This document shows positions 1-9,600 of a stretch of 64,000 nt of DNA, in pieces. Source of the stretch: an uncultured Porphyromonadaceae bacterium (GTDB lineage: Bacteria; Bacteroidota; Bacteroidia; Bacteroidales; Muribaculaceae); contig CALDIF010000066.1 of assembly GCA_937901905.1 (NCBI GenBank), forward strand, positions 19,039-83,038, given 5' to 3'. Below the pieces are notes generated by a model. It saw only the letters and a program-made list of their open reading frames with translations. It had not been told where the DNA came from and searched no databases. A program made the position numbers and the translations under genes. The number at the start of each line of letters is the position of its first letter. Within the stretch, counting starts at the first letter, position 1.

Positions 1-2309
1 AAACTGTCGCTAATGGCAATTTCCATGGCGAGCACACCGAATAGCGTGGTAAACTTGATGATGGGGTTCAACGCCACCGAACTGGTGTCCTTGAACGGGT
101 CACCTACCGTGTCGCCCACCACACTCGCATCGTGCAACTCGGTGCCCTTTGCCTTGAGGTCCACCTCGACGACCTTTTTGGCGTTATCCCACGCGCCGCC
201 GGCATCGGCCATGAAGACGGCTTGGAACAAGCCGAACACGGCGATAGAAATCAGGTAACTGATGAACAGGCAGATAGCCTTGGTGCCGCCTATGCTGCCC
301 GGCGAGGAGAGGCAAGCAAAGCCCAGCGCGAAGCAGAAGAGGGAGATAAAGATGTTTATCATACCCCGTTGGGCATACTCGGTACAAATTCTCACCACCT
401 CCCGGCTCTTACTGATGTCCGCCTTCTTGGGTGCATTGACATCAAGTTTGATATTGTCCTTGATGAACTCCACTGCCCTATTGGCACCGGTGGTAACGGC
501 TTGCATTGACGAGCCGGTGAACCAGTAGACCACACAGCCGCCGAGGATAAAGCCTAACAGGCTATAGGGGTTGAGCAAGTTGAGTACGCTGACCGGATCG
601 ATGTGTAGCGTGTCCTTAATCATGAAAATGAGAGAGAAAATCATCGTGGTGGCTCCCGCCACAGCGGTACCGATGAGTACGGGCTTGGCGGTTGCCTTGA
701 ACGTGTTGCCGGCACCGTCGTTAGCCTCGAGATAATACTTCGCTTTCTCGAAGTCGGGTTTGAAGCCGAACTCGCTCTCTATCTCCTCGGAAGCCTTCTC
801 GATGTCGTCCTCGATGAGCGACAACTCGTAGACGCTCTGGGCGTTGTCGGTGACCGGGCCGTAACTGTCGACAGCGATGGTAACCGGTCCCATGCCGAGC
901 ATACCGAATGCCACCAGACCGAAGGCGAAGATTGCTTGGTAACCGCCGAGCAACTCGTGCATATCAAACCGGCTTGTAGCCAAATAGGCGACAAGAAGCA
1001 ACACGAAGAACACGAAGCCCGTCCAGAACGAGCCGAAGTTGCCGCTCACCAAGCCCGACAAGATATTGAGCGAGGCACCGCCTTGCTGACTGGTGCGGAC
1101 GACTTCCTTGACGTGACCGCTCGTGGGCGAGGTGTACAACTTGGTGAACTCGGGTATCAGTGCCGCGCCGAGCGTGCCGCAAGAGATAATCGTAGCCAAG
1201 CCTAGCCACCAGTTGTGGTCGGGGAGGTCTTTCAACATAAAGTAACTCGCGACATAGGTAGCGATGATGCTGAGCAGCGACGTGATCCACACGAGCCCGG
1301 TCAACGGTTTCTCAAAATCCATGTCGTCAACGTGGCCGTAACGTGCCTTGCTTATCCAACTGTTGATGTAGTAAGCGATTACACTGGCGAGCACGCCGAG
1401 GATACGCATCACGAAGATCCACACCAGCAGTGTCACACGATACTGCTCGGGCACAGCGAGCAAGACAAACGAGACAAGAGCGACACCGGTCACGCCGTAG
1501 GTCTCAAAGCCGTCGGCCGTGGGGCCGATGCTGTCGCCGGCGTTATCGCCGGTGCAGTCGGCAATCACGCCCGGGTTGCGCGGGTCGTCCTCGCCAATCT
1601 TGAACACCACTTTCATCAAGTCGCTGCCTATATCGGCAATCTTGGTAAAGATGCCGCCGGCGATGCGCAGTGCGCTGGCTCCGAGGCTCTCACCGATGGC
1701 AAAGCCGATGAAACAACTGCCGGCGAGGTCGGCAGGCATGAACAGCAGGATAACGAGCATGAGCACCAACTCGACACAAATGAGCAGAATGCCTATACTC
1801 ATACCCGCGGTCAAGGGGATATTGAGCAAGTCAAGCGGGAGGCGACGCAACGAGGCGAATGCCATGCGCGAGTTGGCATAAGTGTTCATTCTCACACCGT
1901 ACCACGCCACTGCATACGAGCCTGACACGCCTATCACAGTCCATGCCAAAATCAACAACACCGATCCCAACGGCATATGTTCCAACACGGCAAAATAAAG
2001 CAACACGGCAAGTCCGATGAAAACGAACAAAATTCCGAGGAACTTGCCTTGCTGTTTCAAGTAGGTGGAACAGGTCTTGAAAATCACATCACCGATTTCG
2101 AGCATCGACTTGTGGGCAGGTAGTGCCTTAACCTTGCGGAACTGGTAAAAGCCGAACAGCATACCGAGCACCACAACGACAAAACCGAGGTACAACACCC
2201 GTGTTTCGGGGTTTGAGGCAAAACCGTCGGGCATCTTAAGGTTAGCCTCGCTCGCCATTAACGCGAGCGGCGCCGCCATTGATGCCAACGACAAAATCAG
2301 TTTTCTCAT
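1..2309 (-). CDS. hppA: Membrane-bound ion-translocating pyrophosphatase (partial, C-terminus outside window)
   Basis: This integral membrane enzyme hydrolyses cytoplasmic pyrophosphate and pumps H+ and/or Na+ outward. The frame opens at an ATG (2309-2307) with MRKLILSLASM and stays open to the window edge, giving about 769 residues, so only the last part is missing. Many hydrophobic helices are visible. Substrate-site signatures are present: FTKIADIGSDLMK, then EDDPRNPGVIADCTGDNAGD and GPTADGFETYG. The loop GNTFKATAK carries Lys at the position that in characterised families separates K+-independent enzymes (Lys) from K+-dependent ones (Ala). This suggests K+-independence, but the flanking residues are not canonical, so ion specificity stays open. 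It lies downstream of cdd on the same strand, behind a 309-bp structured leader. The family call is very secure. Confidence 0.95.
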   Translation of the reverse strand, partial: MRKLILSLASMAAPLALMASEANLKMPDGFASNPETRVLYLGFVVVVLGMLFGFYQFRKVKALPAHKSMLEIGDVIFKTCSTYLKQQGKFLGILFVFIGLAVLLYFAVLEHMPLGSVLLILAWTVIGVSGSYAVAWYGVRMNTYANSRMAFASLRRLPLDLLNIPLTAGMSIGILLICVELVLMLVILLFMPADLAGSCFIGFAIGESLGASALRIAGGIFTKIADIGSDLMKVVFKIGEDDPRNPGVIADCTGDNAGDSIGPTADGFETYGVTGVALVSFVLLAVPEQYRVTLLVWIFVMRILGVLASVIAYYINSWISKARYGHVDDMDFEKPLTGLVWITSLLSIIATYVASYFMLKDLPDHNWWLGLATIISCGTLGAALIPEFTKLYTSPTSGHVKEVVRTSQQGGASLNILSGLVSGNFGSFWTGFVFFVLLLVAYLATSRFDMHELLGGYQAIFAFGLVAFGMLGMGPVTIAVDSYGPVTDNAQSVYELSLIEDDIEKASEEIESEFGFKPDFEKAKYYLEANDGAGNTFKATAKPVLIGTAVAGATTMIFSLIFMIKDTLHIDPVSVLNLLNPYSLLGFILGGCVVYWFTGSSMQAVTTGANRAVEFIKDNIKLDVNAPKKADISKSREVVRICTEYAQRGMINIFISLFCFALGFACLSSPGSIGGTKAICLFISYLISIAVFGLFQAVFMADAGGAWDNAKKVVEVDLKAKGTELHDASVVGDTVGDPFKDTSSVALNPIIKFTTLFGVLAMEIAISDS

Positions 2310-2618
2310 TCTTTATAAAAAAATTTAGTTATTAATTTAAGTTCCGCAAGTTATTAACTTGCTCACTGTTTAATGTTTAAAGATTAAAGAATGATTGCTT
2401 CAATACCGGGAAAATTTTCCAAGATTAAGAGGTTAGCAAATTCCCGACAGGACATCATTAACCATTAAACTTTAAACTTTAAACTTTAACCTCAAGTTTT
2501 CAAGTTGTTTTACAACTTGCGAAACTTGAATTATTAATAATCAAAAACGACAAGACACCACAGCACGCGTGTCCGGCTGTGAAATCATTTCGGGCGGTGT
2601 CTTGTGGAAACGGGGTGG
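2310..2618 (-). promoter_or_regulatory. AT-rich structured leader between cdd and hppA
   Basis: This 309-bp gene-free stretch is far more AT-rich than its neighbours. It holds tandem AAACTTT-type units around 2466-2488. A nested hairpin at 2492-2529 pairs TCAAGTTT with AAACTTGA, then CAAGTTG with CAACTTG around a five-base loop. A 17-base palindrome, GCAAGTTA-T-TAACTTGC, lies at 2346-2362. The cdd terminator-like hairpin occupies its upstream end (minus strand). No clear TAnnTTTG promoter facing hppA was found. It may be the 5' leader of hppA; any regulatory role is inference. Confidence 0.4.
2551..2604 (-). terminator. Terminator-like hairpin after cdd
   Basis: CAAGACACC (2551-2559) pairs with GGTGTCTTG (2596-2604). 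A shorter nested pairing CAGC/GCTG lies inside. On the minus strand the hairpin follows the cdd stop and precedes a short T-run (TTTTTG at 2546-2541), as expected of intrinsic termination. Confidence 0.6.
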
Positions 2619-3089
2619 TCAGAACTCGGTGAAGCCCAACGGCAACAGGTCCTTGGCACTGTCGAGGACGTAAACCCTGTCCTTTGATACCAACAGCACC
2701 TGCATGGGCTTGCCGCTCTTGGTCTCAAATTCTATCATTGCCTGACGGCAAATTCCGCAAGGCGAGCAGGGGTCGGCAACAAAATCGCCCGCTGTGAAGG
2801 CGGTTACCGCCAATTTCAACACCGCGATGTTAGGATAGTTGGCACCGGCATTATATAACGCGCTTCGTTCACCGCACGTGCCGGCACCGAATGCCGCGTT
2901 CTCTTGGTTGGCGCCCGTCACGATAACCCCGTTGTCGAGCAACAAAGCCGCTCCGACATTGAAGTGACTGTAAGGAGCATAGGAACCACCCGTCGCTTTT
3001 TTAGCAGCCTCAACAAGACGCTGATCTTCCTCGCACAACTCGCTTATTGCATATTCACGGTAGCGCGTACTGATAGTTTTCTCGGTCAT
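2619..3089 (-). CDS. cdd: Cytidine deaminase
   Basis: This 156-residue zinc enzyme deaminates cytidine and deoxycytidine to uridine forms in pyrimidine salvage. The zinc site is visible as TCGERSAL (Cys72, Glu74) and PCGIC (Cys111, Cys114). The usual C-A-E triad reads C-G-E here. The N-terminal APYSHFNVGAALL motif is typical of the family. The frame is open further upstream, but a well-formed promoter (3131-3162) lies over that extension, so ATG 3089 is chosen; it also matches family length. The gene is monocistronic by appearance, with its own promoter and a hairpin after the stop. Confidence 0.93.
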   Translation of the reverse strand: MTEKTISTRYREYAISELCEEDQRLVEAAKKATGGSYAPYSHFNVGAALLLDNGVIVTGANQENAAFGAGTCGERSALYNAGANYPNIAVLKLAVTAFTAGDFVADPCSPCGICRQAMIEFETKSGKPMQVLLVSKDRVYVLDSAKDLLPLGFTEF

Positions 3090-3130
3090 AGTTATACGGT
3101 ACTCTAATGCTTGATATTCATCAAAGTGTG

Positions 3131-3162
3131 CAAAGATATGTATTTCTATTGAATTGACCAAA
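3131..3162 (-). promoter_or_regulatory. Bacteroidetes-type promoter for cdd
   Basis: Read on the minus strand, TATCTTTG (3138-3131) matches the TAnnTTTG -7 consensus. TTTG (3162-3159) lies 20 bp upstream as the -33 element. The predicted transcript starts near 3125, giving a leader of about 35 nt before the cdd ATG. Confidence 0.7.
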
Positions 3163-3208
3163 TAAAAAGCCCAAGCCCTATTAACATTTGATAACTTTTA
3201 ACAATACA

Positions 3209-3262
3209 CACCCGCTGTACGGGTCGGACGGCAGCCCCGCTTGTCGCGACAAGTGGGGCTGC
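3209..3262. repeat. Two adjacent hairpins between the cobalamin adenosyltransferase and cdd
   Basis: ACCCG-CTGTA-CGGGT forms a small hairpin at 3209-3223. At 3231-3262 GCAGCCCCGCTTGTC pairs with GACAAGTGGGGCTGC (one G-T pair) around two bases. They lie just past the end of the 3287-3838 gene and may terminate it, although no T-run follows. The word GCGACAAGCGGGGC from the second hairpin recurs at 46013-46026. Confidence 0.5.
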
Positions 3263-3286
3263 ACAAAAGGTTCGCCCTCTCGCGGG

Positions 3287-3838
3287 TCACAGGTTGCGAT
3301 CCCACAGGATTTCCTCGGTTTGGGTGCTGATGTTATTATAACGCGACAAAACAAAGAAAAAGTCGCTCAAGCGGTTGAGATAGCGCAACAGGAGCGGGTC
3401 GATCTCCGCATCACGGTTCAGGGCGATAACCCGACGCTCGGCACGACGGGTAATAGTGCGACAGATGTCACACAACGCGCTCAAGCGGCTGCCGCCGGGC
3501 AGGACGAAACCGCGCAGGGGGGGCAACTCGGTGTCCATCTCGTCGATTTTCTGTTCCAACTCGTCAACGTCGGCAATGTAAAGACCGGTCACCCTCTCGC
3601 CGTTCTCGGTCGCCAAGTATGCACCGATGTTAAAGAGTTTGTTCTGAATGCGATAGATAATCTTGGGCAAATCATCATGGTCCAACTTGCTGTTATGAGC
3701 AAGCAGTCCGATAAAACTGTTCAACTCGTCGATTGTGCCGTAGGCCTCAACGCGCTCGTTGTCCTTGGCAACACGGGCGCCGCCCGCGAGAGACGTGGTG
3801 CCGTCATCGCCCGTCATTGTGTACACTTTACTTTTCAT
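3287..3838 (-). CDS. Cob(I)yrinic acid a,c-diamide adenosyltransferase, PduO type
   Basis: This 183-residue enzyme transfers adenosine from ATP to cob(I)alamin, making adenosylcobalamin, the cofactor of methylmalonyl-CoA mutase. Family signatures are TMTGDDGTTSL near residues 7-17, EAYGTIDELNS (31-41), and in the C-terminal half ELPPLRGFVLPGGS followed by CRTITRRAERRVIAL with the conserved Arg and Glu. Length is typical of the PduO/MMAB family. It is the last gene of a long minus-strand run and follows birA after 14 bp. The mutase chaperone MeaB is encoded at 33979 in this window, so both B12-dependent accessory functions are present, although the mutase itself is not. Confidence 0.93.
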   Translation of the reverse strand: MKSKVYTMTGDDGTTSLAGGARVAKDNERVEAYGTIDELNSFIGLLAHNSKLDHDDLPKIIYRIQNKLFNIGAYLATENGERVTGLYIADVDELEQKIDEMDTELPPLRGFVLPGGSRLSALCDICRTITRRAERRVIALNRDAEIDPLLLRYLNRLSDFFFVLSRYNNISTQTEEILWDRNL

Positions 3839-3852
3839 TATTATAATATGGT

Positions 3853-4632
3853 TTATAGGTTGTTCCCGTTTATGACGTGTTTAACCCGCTTGAACGCGTA
3901 GGTCGTTTCGTGTCCGTCGCTGTCGCGCAGCACCAGTTCTCCGTTGCCGGTTATGTCGACCACCTCGGCATCGAAGCGCAGTCCGGCGGCGTTTTCCCAC
4001 CGATGAGTGGTGCCTATAGGGCGATACAGGTGTTGTTTGAAACAAGCATCAAGCGAGCGCACGGCAAGGTTCATTCGGTCGTCGTCATCGACATCAACGA
4101 GGCACAAATTGCTCAAAACGGCATTGCACACCTTATCCAGCAAGTCGTGTGGGTCGACCTCGCGGTCGAGTATCATAGCGAGCGACACCGGGTTGGGTGC
4201 ATCACTGATGAATTTCGTTTGATTGACATTGATGCCTATTCCTATTGCACAATAATCAAGTTGACCGGCCGTGATGCCGTGCTCGATGAGTATGCCGCAC
4301 AACTTGCGGTCGCCGTGATAAATATCGTTGGGCCACTTGATGCTCAGGTCGTTGCAGCCGGTAGCCTCACCAATACCCTTGATGATACCCGATGCGGCAC
4401 ACACACTCACCGCCCATTGCCGCGAGGGCAACAGATGTTGAGGCTTGAACACGAGGGTAAACGCGAGATTGCGCCCGGGCTCCGACTCCCACTTGTTAGT
4501 GCCCCAACCGCGTCCCGCCGTTTGGTCGGGCGTATAGACCACAGCACCGCAGGGCAACTCGCCGATGTGTTGCTTGACATAGGTGTTGGTCGACGGCAAG
4601 TGCTCGATGAGGATATATTGCGGTGCTGTCAT
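3853..4632 (-). CDS. birA: Biotin--[acetyl-CoA-carboxylase] ligase (BirA, catalytic form)
   Basis: This 259-residue ligase activates biotin as biotinyl-AMP and attaches it to biotin carboxyl carrier proteins. Seen in order: PSTNTY (13-18), AGRGWGTNKW (39-48, the adenylate-binding loop GRGRxGRxW in divergent form), KWPNDIY (99-105), GILIE (113-117) and GIGINVN (131-137). A small C-terminal SH3-like domain follows. There is no N-terminal helix-turn-helix, so it should not act as a biotin repressor. The start ATG (4632) overlaps the tsaE stop as ATGA, which implies translational coupling. The frame is open further upstream but only inside tsaE. Confidence 0.94.
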   Translation of the reverse strand: MTAPQYILIEHLPSTNTYVKQHIGELPCGAVVYTPDQTAGRGWGTNKWESEPGRNLAFTLVFKPQHLLPSRQWAVSVCAASGIIKGIGEATGCNDLSIKWPNDIYHGDRKLCGILIEHGITAGQLDYCAIGIGINVNQTKFISDAPNPVSLAMILDREVDPHDLLDKVCNAVLSNLCLVDVDDDDRMNLAVRSLDACFKQHLYRPIGTTHRWENAAGLRFDAEVVDITGNGELVLRDSDGHETTYAFKRVKHVINGNNL

Positions 4633-5075
4633 GCTGTCTCGGGCATTTGCACCGTCATCACCCGTTCGCCCGTGTCGCGGTTGACGCTCAGTCTCACGAT
4701 GACCGTGTCGTCGGGCAAGAGGTCTTCGATGTGTTCGGGCCACTCGACAAGGCACAGCGCGCCACAGTCGAAGTAGTCCTCGGCTCCGAGGTCAATCGCC
4801 TCTTGTTCATTCTCGAGGCGATAACAATCGAAGTGATAAATCAACTCGGCTGTCGTGTCGCTGCGATACTCGTTGATGATGGCAAACGAGGGAGAATTGA
4901 CGGTGTCGGTCCCGACACCGAGGGCACGGCACAAAGCGTTGATAAACGTCGTCTTGCCGGCACCCATTTCACCGTAGAAAGCATATACCGTTTCGTCGCC
5001 CATCAGTGCGAGGAATTGTTGAGCCGCATCATCGAGGGCTTCAACGGTCGGAATGTTGATAGTAGTAATATTCAT
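4629..5075 (-). CDS. tsaE: tRNA threonylcarbamoyladenosine biosynthesis ATPase TsaE
   Basis: This 148-residue P-loop ATPase works with TsaB and TsaD to make the t6A37 modification of ANN-decoding tRNAs. Walker A is GEMGAGKTT at residues 35-43. The TsaE signatures SFAIINEY (63-70) and YHFDCYRL (80-87), and the LVEWPEH segment (109-115), are all present. Length matches the family. It sits 56 bp after porX and overlaps birA by four bases, so it is cotranscribed with birA. In Bacteroidales tsaE next to porX and birA looks like a conserved arrangement (from memory). Confidence 0.95.
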   Translation of the reverse strand: MNITTINIPTVEALDDAAQQFLALMGDETVYAFYGEMGAGKTTFINALCRALGVGTDTVNSPSFAIINEYRSDTTAELIYHFDCYRLENEQEAIDLGAEDYFDCGALCLVEWPEHIEDLLPDDTVIVRLSVNRDTGERVMTVQMPETA

Positions 5076-5131
5076 CGGTCAATGATATAAAAAATCACAA
5101 TACGGGTGACCCATGTCCCACCCATGCCGGG

Positions 5132-6679
5132 TCATCGGGGAGTGAGCGTCACCAGCGGCACGAGCATTTCCTCCATTGAGATGCCGCCGTGCTGGAACGT
5201 TCCGCCGTAATATTGAACATAATGGTTGTAATTGTTGGGGTAGGCAAAAAAGTCGTTATTCATCGCGAACACATAAGTACTCGAGACATTGGGGGACGGC
5301 AGTCCCACCTTGTCGGGGCGTGTAATCTCATACACCTGACGCGGATTATAACTCAGGCTCTTACCCAACTTGTAACGCAAGTTGGTATTGGTGTTCTTGT
5401 CGCCGATGATTTTGATGGGATTATCCACCATGATAGTGCCGTGGTCGGTCGTGAGTACGATTTTGAAGCCGCGGGCCGCCATGCCGCGAAAGAGGTCAAG
5501 CGCGTAACTGTTGCGAAACCACGATTCGGTCAAGTCGCGGTAAGCCGCATCGGAGCCGGCGAGTTCGCGTATCATTTTACTCTCGGTGCGAGTGTGGCTG
5601 AGCATATCCACGAAGTTGAGCACGACGACATTAAGTTGAAAATCGTTCAAGCGGTCGATGTTGCGCACCAGTTTCTCGCCGGAGTCGACATCGGCAATCT
5701 TGTTGTAACTGTAGTGCACTCGCCGTCGGTAACGGTCAAAGAAAGTCTGTACTAGCGGTGCTTCGTAGATATTCTTGCCGTCGTCGTCGCCCTGCTCGAT
5801 CCACAGGTCGGGGTACAACCGCTTGATTTTCGCCGGCAACAAGCCCGAGAAGATGGCATTGCGCGCATACTGTGTCGTGGTGGGCAACAACGCGGTGTAG
5901 AGTTGTTCCTTTTCAACATTGAACAGGTTACTCACAGCCGGCTGTATTGTTCGCCACTGGTCAAGCCGGAAATTGTCAATCACGACGAAACACACCTTTT
6001 CGCCATTGTCAAGCAGTGGCAGGACAGCCGTCTTGAAAATTTCGTCGCTGCGCAACGGGTGCGGTTCACCGGCAACGTGCCATCGCTCGTAATTGCGACG
6101 CACGAACTTGGCGAAAGCGCTGTTAGCCTCGCGGCGTTGGGTGACGAGCATGTTGTACATGCCCGTGTCGGTGGCGGCGAGAGTGATTTCCCAACGGACA
6201 AGCGACGTGTATATTTCATACCAATCATCTATCGTTGTCGCACTGTTGATGCGAGATGTGATATTGATAAACTCCTGCCTGTAGTCGACGGTGGCTTTTT
6301 GGGCGACAAGTGCCTCGCCGTGCAGATTTTTCTTGATGGAAAGCAGTATCTGCATGGGGTTGACCGGCTTGATGAGATAATCGGCGATTGAACTGCCAAT
6401 CGCCTGATTCATGATATTCTCCTCCTCGCTCTTGGTAATCATTATCACGGGCACTGCCGGTTGGGCGATTTTGATGCGTTGTAACGCTTCGAGTCCGCTG
6501 ATGCCCGGCATATTCTCGTCAAGAATGACGAGGTCGTAACGGGCTGTCTCGAGCGCGTCGATAGCGTCACGCCCGTTGGTCACGGTGTCGACGTCATATC
6601 CCTTGCCCGTGAGGAAAATGATATGCGGCTTGAGGAGGTCAATCTCGTCGTCGGCCCATAATATCTTGATATTGCTCAT
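5132..6679 (-). CDS. porX: PorX-like response regulator with PglZ phosphodiesterase domain
   Basis: This is a 515-residue response regulator. Residues 1-120 form a receiver domain: acidic pocket D10-D11-E12, phospho-acceptor D54 in VILDENMPG, T82 in MITKSEEE and K104 in YLIKPVNP. The rest is a PglZ-type alkaline-phosphatase-superfamily domain, with CFVVIDNFRLDQW, LTTDHGTIMVDNP and FQHGGISMEEMLVPLVTL supplying metal-site Asp and His residues. This architecture is PorX, which controls type IX secretion genes in Porphyromonas and has oligonucleotide phosphodiesterase activity. It lies 9 bp after the PorW-like lipoprotein gene, and the pairing strengthens both calls. No histidine kinase (PorY) is in the window. 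Confidence 0.92.
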   Translation of the reverse strand: MSNIKILWADDEIDLLKPHIIFLTGKGYDVDTVTNGRDAIDALETARYDLVILDENMPGISGLEALQRIKIAQPAVPVIMITKSEEENIMNQAIGSSIADYLIKPVNPMQILLSIKKNLHGEALVAQKATVDYRQEFINITSRINSATTIDDWYEIYTSLVRWEITLAATDTGMYNMLVTQRREANSAFAKFVRRNYERWHVAGEPHPLRSDEIFKTAVLPLLDNGEKVCFVVIDNFRLDQWRTIQPAVSNLFNVEKEQLYTALLPTTTQYARNAIFSGLLPAKIKRLYPDLWIEQGDDDGKNIYEAPLVQTFFDRYRRRVHYSYNKIADVDSGEKLVRNIDRLNDFQLNVVVLNFVDMLSHTRTESKMIRELAGSDAAYRDLTESWFRNSYALDLFRGMAARGFKIVLTTDHGTIMVDNPIKIIGDKNTNTNLRYKLGKSLSYNPRQVYEITRPDKVGLPSPNVSSTYVFAMNNDFFAYPNNYNHYVQYYGGTFQHGGISMEEMLVPLVTLTPR

Positions 6680-6688
6680 AGTAAGTTA

Positions 6689-9600
6689 CTATTTACCGCG
6701 CGCTGCCTTGCGTTCCCGTTCGCGCTGTTTGCGTTCCTGTTCCTTGGCTTTCTGCTCGGCCTTGCGTTGTTTCTCGCGCTGTTTGCGCTCCTGTTCGCGC
6801 TGCTTGGCCTTAGCCTTGCGTTCTTGCTCCTTGGCTTTCTGCTCGGCCTTACGCTCCTTCTCGCGCTGTTTGCGCTGTTGTTCACGCAGTTTTTGTTTCT
6901 CTTTTTGCTCCTGTTTCTTGAGTTTGCGCTGCAATTCGCGATCTTTCTCGCGTTGCTTCTTGGCATCGGCTATACTGTCGCGATGAGCCTGCTCGGCGAG
7001 TTGCTTGGTGCGCCACTTGTCCTGTTGGGCACGCTCGCGGTCACGGCTTGCCTGTTCCTCGGCCTCAAGACGCTCCTGTTCCTCGCGTTCGCGACGTTTT
7101 TGCTCGGCTTGCTCGGCCTTGCGCCGGCGCTTCTCCAACTCCTTTTGTTGTTTCTCCAACGCCTTGCGTTGCTTCGCTTGGGTGCGTGCATCGGCATCGG
7201 GATCCACTTCGGTCAACTCAAACGGCTCCCCGGTGTCCGCATCGAGGGTATCGCCATCATTATCGGGCAAGTCGGGCTCGACGACATCGGTCGCGACGCT
7301 GTCGGTCAATGCCGCCGTGTCGACGGGTTTCACCACATCGCCGACGGCGACGCTGTCGACCGGCACGACGGGCGTTACATCGGTGTTAACGACGGCGACG
7401 CTGTCGGGAGCCGTGACGTGCCGCTGTCCCTCCCCAACGGGAACATCGGTGTCCTGTGCGACGGGTTTGTCGCCCTCGTGAAGGTCGGTGTCGTCAAGGT
7501 CCCCATCGTCGACTTCTTCCCACGCTCCGTGAGAAACATCTTCATCGACAGGCGAGTCATCGGCGACCTGTTCCAACTTGCCGTGCTCGGTGTCGTTGAT
7601 TTCTTCAAGGTAGTTGAAGTAGTCCTCGAACGAACGGCCCTCGTTGAGCAGCAACTCGAAGTTGTCACTACCGATTAAAACAACATGCACCTGCGACGAG
7701 ATGTTCAACGAGGTGTCAGCCTCGAAGATTGAACGGTAATGCTTGACCTCATCGAAGTTTTCGAAACCGCGCACCACGAGCAAACCGAGTCTGCCGAAAC
7801 TCATCAACTCGAGGTCATAGTCGCGCAACACGAAGGTGTTGAAATTGTGACGTGCGACCTCGTAGAGCAACAGGTTAGAACTGACACTGTCGGTGGGGTA
7901 AAGCAGCACAAACACTTGCGGCTTGTCGTAATCTTCGCTGAAGGGAGTGAACTTGCGTTCGAGGTCGGCTGCAGTGGTGTCGCTCGTGAGGCGTGTGCTC
8001 CACAACATACCCCTCACGTTGCCTGAACCGCCCTCTATCTTACGTCCGGCATTAAGTTGCTTGACGATTGACGATGCCGTAGGCGTGATGTCGGTATCGG
8101 GGTAACGCTGCAACATATCCTTGAGCGTAGTTTGGAACTGCTCATAATCACGCTCGGTCACATAACTGAGGGCGTCGATAAACATGAACTTGGGCATGAT
8201 TTTGCTGAGCGGATACTTGCGCATCATCGCGGCATAGGAGTCGTGGACTACCTTGTTGTTACCGGCAAGATAAGCATCGTAGGCCGTGGCATACATCGAT
8301 TCTTGCTCGGACATCATATTCTTGAGGTTCTCGAAATAAGACGGGTCTTGCAACGCTTGCCCGTACTTGGTATCGGCAAACTCGGTGGTCAGGCGTTCAC
8401 GATATTCCTCGGCGCGCGAAATATCACCCACCCTCATGTACATCAAGTACAGGTTATAATAGACTTCGAGGCGGTAGGTATTCTCGGGATAGCGTTCCAT
8501 GAGCCTGTTAAACTCCACCGCCGCGGCATCATAGTCCTCGAGTTTGTCCTTGAGGATAACGCCCATGTTGTACAAGCCCTCTTGTATGATTTCGTGTGCG
8601 GCTTGGATTTGCTCCTCGGTTCGCGGAATTTGCTTGAGGTAATACTCCGGGAAATGCGGGTCCTCGCTGCGTTTCACCGAATCCCGCTGTTCTTTGGTGA
8701 GTTGGGGTGCATCGGTCTTGGCGGCAACGGTGTCGCCCGGTATACTGTCGTTGCCGGACGACAAACCGTCATCGTCGGGCGGTGTCTCGTCGCCGAGGCT
8801 GAATGTTGTCTTGTCACGTCGGCGCCAATTATCCTCGAGTTTGCGATTACCCCACAGTTGTTGGAACGCGGTCTTACCGGCATTCTTGGTCGCGGTGTTG
8901 TAGAAGTACCACGACTTGTCGGTATTGATTTGGAAGTCGGTCGGGGCGTTGGGGTCTTGCTTGATAAGGCTGCCTTGAGCACCTTGATTGGCAAGATATT
9001 CCTGCCGTTGTGCCTCATCTTTCTCCTCTTTCTCTTTCTTCTTGAGGTCGGCAATTATTTTCTTGATAACCTTGTCCAACTCGTCGGGCGACAACTCGGA
9101 CAAGTGCAGTAACGAGTCCTGCAAGGTCACGTTTTGCGAATAAACCGCGAGTTCGTCAAGCACGTCGCTACGACGCTTGAGCATCTTGTAGTTAGGGTAC
9201 GTCTCACTCACCGCCGCGATGCCCTCGGCATAGCACGGCTGGGCGAGGTCATACTCGTGTCGGGCAAAATACACACCGCCCAGGGTGAGTTGACTGATAG
9301 CCTTGTCGATACCGTTGCGAGTGCTCTTCTTGGCGGCGAGCACATAGTTTTCGATAGCATGGACGGTATCCCGGCGCGACAAGTACAGGTTGCCGATAGC
9401 GTAGTAGATTTGGTCAAGATACTCGCTGTTGCGGTCGTAACGAGTCATGTGCTTGAGGCTGCGCACCTCGCCCTCGATATTATCGCCGGCATAGACGGCA
9501 CTTTGCTTGATGCGAGCATTGAACTTGGTGCGATAAGTCGAGCCGCTCGAACTGCCGGCGCGCTTGTAGGCAAGGTAAGCCAAGTCTTTCTGCCCCGTCT

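Noticed and set aside
3188..3901. Long plus-strand open frame opposite the cobalamin adenosyltransferase
   Set aside because: It is antisense to a gene with clear family motifs, has no recognisable domain, and its composition mirrors the codon pattern of the real gene.
6689..7200. Separate small basic proteins in the repeat-rich tail of the PorW-like gene
   Set aside because: Alternative frames across the K/R/E repeats are open only because of the biased codon pattern; the main frame continues without a break into the lipoprotein.
8132..9112. 326-codon plus-strand open frame opposite the PorW-like gene
   Set aside because: It is an antisense shadow of a GC-rich coding frame; it has no signal, motif or promoter.
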